A DNA stretch of 7,543 nt from CAIXMG01 sp964628065 (GCA_964628065.1 CAZVLM010000029.1:1-7543); one strand, 5' to 3'. Shown: positions 1 to 5,940, counted from the stretch's first letter. Notes: generated from the sequence alone by a model not told the origin. Program-made: numbers and translations.

Positions 1-1859
1 TATAGCACAGAATCAGAATTTACCTCCTTTTTCCATTCACGTCCTAAACTATAAATAATCTGATGAATATCATGGTCATAATTTTTCCAAATAGTAGGAT
101 CCACCTTCATGATTGCCTGAACAATAATAGTATCAGCCACTTTTGATTTTTTCATGAGAATATCAGGATCGAATGGTGCGAATACTTTTTCTAAGTAAGC
201 AGCTGCATCTTTGGCAGTCTCTTTTTTTGTCTCAAGGGAGACCTTAAGAAGTATTTTTGATGGAGGGTACCCAAACTGATTTCTGGTTTCTATTTCATTT
301 TTCATAAAATCAAAAATGTTTTCAGTATGAATAGCCTGAATTACCTCATTGTTTAGGTTTCTTGTTTGCAACAATGCTCCTACCGAAATTTTTTCTAAGA
401 AGGAAAGGGCGGTATAAAGTGACATTTCTCCGGACGTGTACGACGGCATCGAAAGAAGTGAATCCATAGAAATAATGCAACCGAACTCTACTTTCTCAAG
501 CAATGGAATGATCATAGGTGTTGCAATGAGTGTTGCACCAGGGGTCTCTTTCCATTGAGACAGTATCTTATTGATTTGAGTAGGTGTCTTAGCAGTGTCG
601 CCATCACAAATAAAGGTTTCAAGTTCAGGAAATGCTTGTTCAAGTTCTTGAGCAATACCGTCAGTAGAGATACCAAGTGCCGTAAGTCGCCAGCTTCCAC
701 ATGTACTACAAGTATCAATCGGTTGAGTAGTATGAAGGCAGTGATGACATAAATAAATCCGCTGTTGGTCAATCGCTCCAGCGTTTTTCTTCCGATGAAG
801 CACAAGGGGTGTTGCGCAAACAGGACATGAAACAATAGTTCCGCAATCAGAGCAACTTGTAATAGGAGCAAGGCCTTTGCGTGTCGTGAGAAGGACGCTG
901 TTTGATTTTCTTGAAATAGATTCCTGCAGTAATTCTTTTGTTTTTGGATGAAGTAATGCAAACGGTTTTACTTTTACATCTAAAATTTCAAATTGTTCAG
1001 GCTTTGCAATGTGCCACGTTGATCGAACGTCAATAATTTCTCGAGAGGAAATGCGCGATCGGATGCCAGGTCCAAGGACGGTATCAGCATAGATAAGTCT
1101 TGATTGATATGCTTTTGCGATTTCTTCTACGAAAAATCTTAAATCAAAAATAGGACTGAATTCGTAGCGATAGTGGAATGATCCAGCTGCTTCTAAAATA
1201 ATGGTATGCCAGTCATTTCGAATGAGGGTAACAAAAGGCGCTGTTGCCACAACAACGACCGGATCTTTTTTTGTCATTACCAAGTCTAACACTTTATCAA
1301 TGTGCTTCTTGGTTTTTTTACTGTGGGCAACAATAATGCGGTCTTCAATACCTGTTTTAATTTCGGAGAATAATTTTTCAGCTTGTGCCACTGTAGGTGC
1401 AATGATCATGGTGGAAGCATGTCTTCCTAAGTTTTCACGAATAAGTGTTTTGTAATAAGAAACACGTTCAGAGTATGGAACTTGAAAGGCTTGAATATCA
1501 GGACGAAGTTGCGTAGGTTTAATACTCGGAAGTTGATGAGTGAGATAATAATCAAATACTTGGTGGGGGATAATGGTTTCAAGGAGGGGCCCGATACTCT
1601 GTGCATAATATCGCGCGGTCTGCTGGGCAGCCGAAAAGATACCGGTTGGAAGCGTTTCGGGATGAACGGCGGCAATGTTTCGCAATGCGAAATCGCTCGA
1701 TTTGATCGATGATTTTAAGTCGCGGACCTCATTTTGGTCCACCACGACACCTTTGATAGTTCTTTTGCCAAACGGCGCCGTCACCAGTGTCCCTACCGTT
1801 ACCGGCTTCGCCGAAAAATACGACAATTCGTCGCGCGGAATGCCTTTTGCGATGGGGAT
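1..1859 (-). CDS. priA: PriA-family primosomal protein N', ATPase motifs degenerate (partial at both ends)
   Basis: The minus strand stays open for 619 codons with no stop, from the N run to the left edge. PriA is the replication-restart helicase that binds stalled forks and reloads the replisome. Seen here: an N-terminal 3'-DNA-binding-type stretch (IPIAKGIPRDELSYF, then TAPFGKRTIKGVVV), a central helicase-like region, and all eight zinc-binding cysteines as four CxxC pairs (CSDC, CPVC, CHHC, CSTC; about 660-855). After these come an FGYPP motif and a C-terminus (EWKKEVNSDSVL) that looks only a few residues from its end. The ATPase motifs are not recognisable. The Walker A GxTGSGKT position reads VPYSERVSYY (about 1450-1490). 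The DEEH box reads ILEAAGS (about 1180-1205). GSATP reads ADTVL, and QVAGRAGR is replaced by a FLEKIS-containing stretch (about 375-420). I therefore infer a fork- or DNA-binding scaffold without helicase activity. The start codon lies in the gap. The N-terminal 270 bases are more GC-rich than the rest. Confidence 0.93.
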   Translation of the reverse strand, partial: MPIAKGIPRDELSYFSAKPVTVGTLVTAPFGKRTIKGVVVDQNEVRDLKSSIKSSDFALRNIAAVHPETLPTGIFSAAQQTARYYAQSIGPLLETIIPHQVFDYYLTHQLPSIKPTQLRPDIQAFQVPYSERVSYYKTLIRENLGRHASTMIIAPTVAQAEKLFSEIKTGIEDRIIVAHSKKTKKHIDKVLDLVMTKKDPVVVVATAPFVTLIRNDWHTIILEAAGSFHYRYEFSPIFDLRFFVEEIAKAYQSRLIYADTVLGPGIRSRISSREIIDVRSTWHIAKPEQFEILDVKVKPFALLHPKTKELLQESISRKSNSVLLTTRKGLAPITSCSDCGTIVSCPVCATPLVLHRKKNAGAIDQQRIYLCHHCLHTTQPIDTCSTCGSWRLTALGISTDGIAQELEQAFPELETFICDGDTAKTPTQINKILSQWKETPGATLIATPMIIPLLEKVEFGCIISMDSLLSMPSYTSGEMSLYTALSFLEKISVGALLQTRNLNNEVIQAIHTENIFDFMKNEIETRNQFGYPPSKILLKVSLETKKETAKDAAAYLEKVFAPFDPDILMKKSKVADTIIVQAIMKVDPTIWKNYDHDIHQIIYSLGREWKKEVNSDSVL

Positions 1860-1959
1860 NNNNNNNNNNNNNNNNNNNNNNNNNNNNNNNNNNNNNNNNN
1901 NNNNNNNNNNNNNNNNNNNNNNNNNNNNNNNNNNNNNNNNNNNNNNNNNNNNNNNNNNN
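1860..1959. other. Assembly gap, exactly 100 N
   Basis: A run of exactly 100 undetermined bases. A round 100 usually marks a scaffold join of unknown true length, so the real distance between priA and the dipeptidase gene, and even their adjacency, rests on scaffolding. It hides the start of priA on the minus strand, the start of the dipeptidase gene on the plus strand, and any divergent promoter between them. Confidence 0.97.
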
Positions 1960-2619
1960 GTATACAAGACGCGTGCGGAGATCAACGCAGTACCTATTGT
2001 TGAAAATCATGATCCTATTGTTGTTTTTACCGAAACAGAAAAGCTTATCGTAAATAAAAATCCTAAAACTCATCTTCGGAAAAGTTCGTTTGATGCAATA
2101 GTTGAACACAAGACTCGAAAAACAGTGTATGAAAAATTAGTACAAGCAAGTGAACAGTTGCCAGAAGGATATCAGTTGCTTATCTTAGAATCATTTCGTC
2201 CTTACGATGTCCAACTTACGCGCTTTGATGCGAAGTTTAAAAAGCTCCGCGATGAGATCAATGCAAGCATTCCCGACGAAGAAGTAAAACGAAGAACTCG
2301 TATGAGTGTAGCTGACCCTCGCGCAGGCGCCCCTCATCAGACGGGAGGTGCTATCGACTTAACTATTATTAACGCAAATGGTGTTCCGCTCGATATGGGA
2401 ACCGATTGGGCAGAGTTTAATGAAAAGTCTCCAACAAAAAATTGGCACCGTGTTACTCGTGCTCAAATGAAAAATAGAATGATGTTGCATGATGTGATGG
2501 TATCAGCAGGCTTTATTAATTATCCCGGCGAGTGGTGGCACTTTTGTTATGGCGACCGCATGTGGGCGGCATACAGCAATGCGCCGCACGCAATCTACGG
2601 ATCAGCTGAGCTCAATTAA
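1960..2619 (+). CDS. D-alanyl-D-alanine dipeptidase, VanX/DdpX type (peptidase M15D), 5' partial
   Basis: There are 219 residues from the gap to the TAA stop; no usable start codon exists before the motifs, so the N-terminus lies in the gap. Known VanX is about 202 residues, so little is missing. Seen, counted from the gap: SFRPYDVQ, whose R80 matches the substrate-binding Arg71 of VanX; HQTGGAID, where H126 and D133 have the seven-residue spacing of zinc ligands His116/Asp123; and EWWHF, where E191 and H194 match catalytic Glu181 and ligand His184. LDMGTDWAEFNEKS also fits the family. The enzyme is expected to be a zinc metallopeptidase hydrolysing D-Ala-D-Ala. In VanX this gives glycopeptide resistance, and in DdpX turnover of wall dipeptide. 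No vanH, vanA or vanRS gene is visible, so a resistance role is not supported; recycling or scavenging is as likely. Whether a signal peptide exists cannot be judged. The next gene starts 19 bases after the stop and may be co-transcribed. Confidence 0.92.
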   Translation, partial: VYKTRAEINAVPIVENHDPIVVFTETEKLIVNKNPKTHLRKSSFDAIVEHKTRKTVYEKLVQASEQLPEGYQLLILESFRPYDVQLTRFDAKFKKLRDEINASIPDEEVKRRTRMSVADPRAGAPHQTGGAIDLTIINANGVPLDMGTDWAEFNEKSPTKNWHRVTRAQMKNRMMLHDVMVSAGFINYPGEWWHFCYGDRMWAAYSNAPHAIYGSAELN

Positions 2620-2638
2620 TGATCTTTAAGTTTCAAGC

Positions 2639-3133
2639 ATGAAAGAATTTTCGAAAAACAGATTGTACGGCACGGCACTTTTCCTTATGAAAATCTATTG
2701 GAAGTTTTTTAATCCTGAAACATTTGGTGCGCGAATAATGCTTACTCATCAAGGAAAAGTATTACTCGTGCAACACAGAAATTCTAAATTTTGGAATCTG
2801 CCTGGTGGTGGGATTAACAAGAATGAAGATCCTGAAATAGGAACACTACGTGAACTCTATGAAGAAACAAAAATAAAAATTGATAAGGCTGATTACCTAC
2901 TCGGAACGTATTGCTCAAAAGCTGAGGGAAAACGCGACAAGGTTTTCATTTACGTAAAAGAAACTAACAATGAAAATGTTCCTAAGTTGAGCATCGAACT
3001 GAAAGATACAAAGTGGTTTCCGCTTGATGATCTTCCTGAAAACGCAACGCCTTCGACAAGGTTTCGCGTGAGTGAATATTTGCAAGGATTAAAGAATATT
3101 GATGGAGTGTGGTTTGAGTCATTTTCAGAATGA
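2639..3133 (+). CDS. Nudix hydrolase (164 aa)
   Basis: The Nudix fold hydrolyses nucleoside diphosphates linked to another group X, using a metal bound by the Nudix box GX5EX7REUXEEXGU. Here the box spans about residues 57-79: G57, E63, R71, E72, E75 and E76 are all present, so the metal site is intact. The usual glycine after the EE pair is K78 (RELYEETKI), a departure from consensus. LPGGG directly precedes the box and VLLVQHR forms the strand before it. An aromatic and basic N-terminal stretch (residues 9-31, RLYGTALFLMKIYWKFFNP) precedes the fold; it looks like an amphipathic helix rather than a cleaved signal. The start is unambiguous because a TAA lies four codons upstream in frame and no other ATG intervenes. 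No Shine-Dalgarno sequence is seen. It begins 19 bases after the dipeptidase stop, so translation from a shared transcript is plausible. The substrate cannot be told from sequence. Confidence 0.92.
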   Translation: MKEFSKNRLYGTALFLMKIYWKFFNPETFGARIMLTHQGKVLLVQHRNSKFWNLPGGGINKNEDPEIGTLRELYEETKIKIDKADYLLGTYCSKAEGKRDKVFIYVKETNNENVPKLSIELKDTKWFPLDDLPENATPSTRFRVSEYLQGLKNIDGVWFESFSE

Positions 3134-3180
3134 GTTTATTATTGCGTTATTTATTCTTAGCTCTTTCTTGATATACAACT

Positions 3181-3189
3181 TGGTATGGT
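3181..3189 (+). promoter_or_regulatory. Extended -10 element (TGGTATGGT) for the MazF-like gene
   Basis: TGn followed by TATGGT (four of six matches to TATAAT) ends eight bases before the ATG at 3198, so transcription would start at or within a base or two of the start codon. There is no convincing -35 at 17 bases. Weak alone, but the geometry matches the elements before 3691 and 5941. Confidence 0.4.
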
Positions 3190-3197
3190 TATTCAGT

Positions 3198-3581
3198 ATG
3201 GACAATAGTAAGGAATTTGATGAATGGAATAATGTTAAAAAGAACACAGCGATTCGGGAACGAGTTTTCTTTGATAAAGGGGATGTTTGGTTTGCCTCAA
3301 TTGGAAAAAATATAGGAGATGAGGAAGATGGTAAGAATGAATATTTTGAAAGACCTGTGCTTATAACTAGAAAATTTAACAACAATGTCTTTCTTGCATT
3401 GCCGCTTACCTCAACAAGTAAGACAGGAAAGTTTTATCATTCCTTAGAATCTTTTTCAGGATCCGTTGTTATTCTTTCTCAAATAAGACTGCTTGATTCC
3501 AAAAGGTTGCTGCGCTTTATGGGTAAAATTAGTACCGAGGAATTAGAAATAGTAAAGAACAAGATAAGACAATTGGTTTAA
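3198..3581 (+). CDS. MazF/PemK-family protein, orphan (127 aa)
   Basis: MazF/PemK toxins are small beta-barrel endoribonucleases that cut mRNA at short motifs and normally pair with an upstream antitoxin. Seen, in numbering from 3198: GDVW (28-31), RPVLI (52-56, with the conserved arginine), PLTST (69-73) and SQIRLLDSKRL (94-104), in family order. A charged extension of about 25 residues precedes the domain. The frame is open further upstream (ATGs at 3099 and 3102), which would add a hydrophobic stretch and overlap the Nudix gene. I chose 3198 because it gives a normal family length, avoids the overlap, and has an extended -10 eight bases before it. No antitoxin-sized gene is adjacent on either strand; the flanking genes encode a Nudix hydrolase and a beta-lactamase-fold protein. 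It may be a solitary RNase, use an unlinked antitoxin, or be a non-toxic relative. A hairpin follows four bases after the stop. Confidence 0.82.
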   Translation: MDNSKEFDEWNNVKKNTAIRERVFFDKGDVWFASIGKNIGDEEDGKNEYFERPVLITRKFNNNVFLALPLTSTSKTGKFYHSLESFSGSVVILSQIRLLDSKRLLRFMGKISTEELEIVKNKIRQLV

Positions 3582-3584
3582 ATC

Positions 3585-3608
3585 GAAAGAGCCCGTGAGG
3601 GCTCTTTC
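3585..3608 (+). terminator. Hairpin terminator after the MazF-like gene
   Basis: A perfect 10-bp stem (3585-3594 with 3599-3608) closes a GTGA tetraloop. It begins four bases after the TAA. The downstream T-run is poor (TCTCGGGG follows), so the usual intrinsic-terminator tail is weak; an RNA-stabilising 3' hairpin is the alternative. Confidence 0.65.
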
Positions 3609-3653
3609 TCGGGGCTTCTGACAAGAGAAGCATTTACCTAATAAGTTTAGCAC

Positions 3654-3683
3654 TTATCATAACTATTGCAAGCATGATAGAAT
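3654..3683 (+). promoter_or_regulatory. Promoter of the beta-lactamase-fold gene (leaderless)
   Basis: TTATCA (3654-3659, four of six matches) lies 18 bases before TAGAAT (3678-3683, five of six), which is preceded by TGA, making an extended -10 (TGATAGAAT). The -10 ends seven bases before the ATG, so the mRNA should begin at or next to the start codon. No ribosome-binding site is present, in keeping with a leaderless transcript. Confidence 0.55.
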
Positions 3684-3690
3684 TGCAATA
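3664..3690. repeat. Perfect 8-bp inverted repeat abutting a start codon
   Basis: TATTGCAA (3664-3671) and TTGCAATA (3683-3690) are perfect reverse complements separated by 11 bases. The right arm ends immediately before the ATG at 3691, and the pair straddles the putative -10 (3678-3683). This looks like an operator for a dimeric repressor. It could alternatively form an RNA hairpin if transcription began further upstream. Confidence 0.5.
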
Positions 3691-4605
3691 ATGTTAAAAG
3701 AAAACACGCAAAAATCTCTCGAAATACAAGAACTCTTTTCTGACTTAATTAAAAAGTACGAAATGAGTATCGCAATTGTCGACTTGAAGAATCCGAATGC
3801 GGAGGTTTTTGGGTATAACTTGGATCATTTTATTTACCCTGCAAGCGTCTACAAAATCTTCATCGGAGCTGAAGTCTTGAGAAGAATTGAGATGGGAGAT
3901 TTTGCGTTAGATCAAATTATAGAAGTTAAGGCGCCAAATGACGTTGATAAAGATGCGAGGATTTTTCCAGGAGATACCCGGAAGCTGTTAACAGCAGGCG
4001 AAAAAGTCACAATCGATTATTTATTGAATTTAATGCTGACGCGATCAGATAACACCGCATCTAATTGCCTAATCGATCTAGTTTCTCGTGAATCCATAAC
4101 AGAAAACATTATTTATAAAAATAACTGGCAGGGAAGCGAAGTGACAAGAAAATTCCTTGATCGGATTAAGGAAGAAAAGTCGTATCAGTATTCAAGCACG
4201 ACGCTTACTTGTGCGCGGCACTTGGCGGAATTTTTTTATCTTGTAGAAACAGAAAACTTAATAAGCAGGTTCGTTTCGCGGAAACTTAAGGAGTATATGT
4301 TGCAGTTCAATCGGCTTGGCAAACAGGGCGCATTTCTTCCTGGGGTATATAAGGAATTCTACTGTAAGGGCGGATGGCTAGAAACTAATTTGTATAAATA
4401 CAATCCAGTATCTTTATTTAAAGCGGTTTTAAATAAAGGTTGGGCGATCATTAGATGGAGTAATGATGCGGGGGTGGTAACCACGCAAAATTCGCACTAT
4501 GTAATTATTATTATGTCAGTCACAAAGACTTTGTCGCCTTGGCATTATTTTCCTATTAGGAAGGTTGCTGAGGAAGTATTGGAATACATGGAAACGATTC
4601 GTTGA
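3691..4605 (+). CDS. Class A beta-lactamase-fold serine hydrolase, no signal peptide (304 aa)
   Basis: The three hallmarks of the penicillin-recognising serine family occur in order and at class A spacing. These are SVYK (SxxK, nucleophile S52 and K55, in YPASVYKIF), SDN (119-121, in TRSDNTASN), and KGG (226-228), taking the place of KTG/KSG. I cannot find the omega-loop ExxLN that carries deacylating Glu166 in true class A enzymes. The matching stretch (about 151-170) reads RKFLDRIKEEKSYQYSS, with D157 or nearby glutamates the only acidic candidates. That fits a slow-deacylating penicillin-binding relative or other serine hydrolase as well as a beta-lactamase. The N-terminus (MLKENTQKSLEIQELF) is charged, with no hydrophobic signal. 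The start is firm: reading back in frame to the TGA at 3619 there is no ATG, GTG or TTG. The protein thus appears cytoplasmic unless exported by an unusual route, odd for an enzyme expected at the wall. Expression may be controlled by the inverted repeat at 3664-3690. Confidence 0.85.
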   Translation: MLKENTQKSLEIQELFSDLIKKYEMSIAIVDLKNPNAEVFGYNLDHFIYPASVYKIFIGAEVLRRIEMGDFALDQIIEVKAPNDVDKDARIFPGDTRKLLTAGEKVTIDYLLNLMLTRSDNTASNCLIDLVSRESITENIIYKNNWQGSEVTRKFLDRIKEEKSYQYSSTTLTCARHLAEFFYLVETENLISRFVSRKLKEYMLQFNRLGKQGAFLPGVYKEFYCKGGWLETNLYKYNPVSLFKAVLNKGWAIIRWSNDAGVVTTQNSHYVIIIMSVTKTLSPWHYFPIRKVAEEVLEYMETIR

Positions 4606-4629
4606 CAAAATCACAAATTCCTTTATTGT
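4602..4629 (+). promoter_or_regulatory. Promoter of the second Nudix gene
   Basis: A perfect TTGACA -35 (4602-4607) overlaps the TGA stop of the preceding gene. TATTGT (4624-4629, four of six matches) follows after 16 bases. Transcription would start near 4636, giving a leader of about 30 bases with no Shine-Dalgarno sequence. This is the only plus-strand gene here whose promoter predicts a real leader. Confidence 0.5.
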
Positions 4630-4666
4630 AGAGAATGAATATTTTCTTACTTTTAAATGAATTAAC

Positions 4667-5149
4667 ATGATAAATGGAGCTTTCAATTTGCTGATTTACA
4701 AAGGAGAGCATCTCTTTTTGAAAAGAAAAACAAACGGCTTGTGGGATTTGGTAGGTGGAGGATTTGATGTTGACGAAGTTGATTACAAGGGGGTTGCGAT
4801 TCGAGAAACAAAAGAAGAAACTGGAATTGATATTGCACGCGAACAGTTGATTCTGTATGGTATTCTTGGTCAAACACTGCCGAAACGGATCCAGGAAAAG
4901 TATCAAGTTCAAAAGGGTTTAATCTTTCTTCATGCTGTTATTTTACGGGAACTTCCTGAAATTGTTTTAAGCGATGAGCATACCGAGTACAAGTTTTTCT
5001 CCCAAAAAGAAGTGTTTGAGAACTACCAACAATTTTCATCCGGGCCACTGTGGGAGTTCTTCACTTATCTTGCATTCCAAGAAACATGCAGAATACAGGA
5101 AGGAATGCTGAAAGAACGGTCTATGTGGCTTGGAAAAAGCTACGTTTGA
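4667..5149 (+). CDS. Nudix hydrolase (160 aa)
   Basis: This is a second Nudix-fold pyrophosphohydrolase, not closely similar to the one at 2639. The core of the box is canonical: RETKEETGI at residues 46-54, with R46, E47, E50, E51 and G53 all present. WDLVGGGF precedes it. The upstream glutamate E37 lies eight rather than seven residues before R46, a one-residue insertion in the loop; the metal-binding glutamates of the helix are intact. The start is fixed by an in-frame TGA three codons upstream and the absence of another ATG between. A conserved-looking strand (KGLIFLHAVIL, about 83-93) and a tail ending in WLGKSYV follow. No signal peptide, so a cytoplasmic enzyme; the substrate cannot be assigned. 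Its own TTGACA promoter and a strong terminator after the stop suggest a monocistronic unit. Confidence 0.92.
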   Translation: MINGAFNLLIYKGEHLFLKRKTNGLWDLVGGGFDVDEVDYKGVAIRETKEETGIDIAREQLILYGILGQTLPKRIQEKYQVQKGLIFLHAVILRELPEIVLSDEHTEYKFFSQKEVFENYQQFSSGPLWEFFTYLAFQETCRIQEGMLKERSMWLGKSYV

Positions 5150-5156
5150 GTTTTTT

Positions 5157-5185
5157 AAAGGTGTTGCCAGTGGCAGCACCTTTTT
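5157..5185 (+). terminator. Intrinsic terminator after the second Nudix gene
   Basis: A 12-bp stem (5157-5168 with 5172-5183, one T:G wobble) with a three-base AGT loop runs into five T residues (5181-5185). It starts seven bases after the TGA stop. The stem also contains the -35 of the next promoter. Confidence 0.85.
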
Positions 5186-5192
5186 GTATGAT
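5164..5192 (+). promoter_or_regulatory. Promoter of the nucleotidyltransferase gene, nested in the terminator
   Basis: TTGCCA (5164-5169, five of six matches) and TATGAT (5187-5192, five of six) have an optimal 17-base spacer. The -10 ends eight bases before the ATG at 5201, so the transcript starts within about two bases of the start codon. The -35 lies inside the upstream terminator stem. Confidence 0.7.
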
Positions 5193-5200
5193 AAGATCTT

Positions 5201-5878
5201 ATGAAAGCAATCATTTTAGCGGCAGGAAAAGGAACCCGTCTTCAGCCTTTAACGTTTGATACACCAAAACCATTGCTCGAAGTAAGAGGAATTCCAATTA
5301 TTGAACATATATTAACTGAGTTGCCCGAAGAAATTACAGAAGTGATAATTGTTGCAGAGCACCTGAAAGATAAAATAAAACACTATTTCAATCAAAAGAG
5401 TTATCCATTTTCAATACAAATAATAGAGCAAATTAAAGATAAGAAAGGCACATTAGCAGCGCTACTATCTGCAAAAAACATTCTTAGTGCAAACGAAAAG
5501 TTTTTAGTTCTTAACGGAGACGACCTTATTAAAAAAGAAGACCTGAAGAATACGTTAAAACATGATCGCTCTTTTGGAGTGTGTCATTCGACTCGACTTC
5601 CTCGATATCACAAAGTGGTATCTAAAAATGGCTTGCTAGATTCTTTAGTGCCTCAAACTGAGGCGGAAAAACTTGAAGGGGTAATGATTGCAACGGGAAC
5701 TTATTTTCTTGATACTGGAATATTTAATTTTGAGCCCCACCTCCTTGCAGGAGATGAAATTGGAATTCCGCAGACTCTTCTAGACTATAAAGATTTTTAC
5801 CCAGTAACTGTAGTGGAATTCAACTATTGGCAGCCTATAAATTCCTTGGAGGATTTGGCCAAAGCGAATGGAAAATAG
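5201..5878 (+). CDS. Sugar-phosphate nucleotidyltransferase, short form (225 aa)
   Basis: This is an NTP-transferase fold enzyme of the RmlA/ManC/GlmU N-domain type, which joins a sugar phosphate to a nucleoside triphosphate, releasing pyrophosphate. Seen: the nucleotide-binding signature LAAGKGTRLQPLT (6-18) followed by TPKPLLEV (21-28); KKGTLAALLSA (81-91) where the base and sugar are usually bound; and NGDD (105-108), the likely metal-binding aspartate region. At 225 residues it is shorter than RmlA (about 290) and lacks a left-handed beta-helix acyltransferase domain such as GlmU's, so it is a bare catalytic domain. The C-terminus (WQPINSLEDLAKA) is typical of such short forms. The start is firm because TAA occurs three codons upstream in frame. 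Sugar and nucleotide specificity cannot be assigned. Its position before mreB fits envelope-precursor synthesis, but mreB has its own promoter element, so a link is only suggestive. Confidence 0.9.
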   Translation: MKAIILAAGKGTRLQPLTFDTPKPLLEVRGIPIIEHILTELPEEITEVIIVAEHLKDKIKHYFNQKSYPFSIQIIEQIKDKKGTLAALLSAKNILSANEKFLVLNGDDLIKKEDLKNTLKHDRSFGVCHSTRLPRYHKVVSKNGLLDSLVPQTEAEKLEGVMIATGTYFLDTGIFNFEPHLLAGDEIGIPQTLLDYKDFYPVTVVEFNYWQPINSLEDLAKANGK

Positions 5879-5923
5879 GAATACGTGGATATATTTTGTC
5901 AAAATTTTATTCCTCTTATTTTA

Positions 5924-5932
5924 TGCTATAGT
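5924..5932 (+). promoter_or_regulatory. Extended -10 promoter of mreB (TGCTATAGT)
   Basis: A full extended -10 (TGn plus TATAGT, five of six matches) ends eight bases before the mreB ATG, predicting a leaderless mRNA. A TTGTCA at 5896-5901 is 25 bases from it, too far for a -35, and no ribosome-binding site precedes the ATG. Confidence 0.6.
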
Positions 5933-5940
5933 GCCCCCAT

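Noticed and set aside
512..961. Minus-strand 149-codon frame with a cysteine- and leucine-rich translation
   Set aside because: It lies on the same strand as priA but in another frame; the priA frame shows the family motifs, so this is a shadow.
1675..2619. Plus-strand frame running through the N gap and fused to the dipeptidase
   Set aside because: The part before the gap is antisense to the clearly coding N-terminal region of priA, and the join exists only because N codons contain no stops. Only 1960-2619 is coding.
1960..2619. Glycopeptide-resistance (van) cluster
   Set aside because: Only the VanX-type dipeptidase is present; no VanH dehydrogenase, VanA/B ligase or VanRS regulator is visible in the window.
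3130..3171. Mini-ORF (13 codons, hydrophobic) overlapping the Nudix stop as ATGA
   Set aside because: Too short to be an antitoxin, no ribosome-binding site, and such overlaps arise easily by chance.
3099..3197. Upstream start of the MazF-like frame giving an N-terminal hydrophobic segment
   Set aside because: It would overlap the Nudix gene by 35 bases and add a segment foreign to the family; the ATG at 3198 has a better-placed -10. A membrane-anchored form cannot be fully excluded.
4635..4670. Mini-ORF of 11 codons (MNIFLLLNELT) overlapping the second Nudix start as ATGA
   Set aside because: Its ATG coincides with the predicted transcription start and it has no ribosome-binding site. A leader-peptide coupling role is conceivable but unsupported.
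5896..5901. TTGTCA as a -35 for mreB
   Set aside because: It is 25 bases from the extended -10, well outside the workable spacing of about 15-19.
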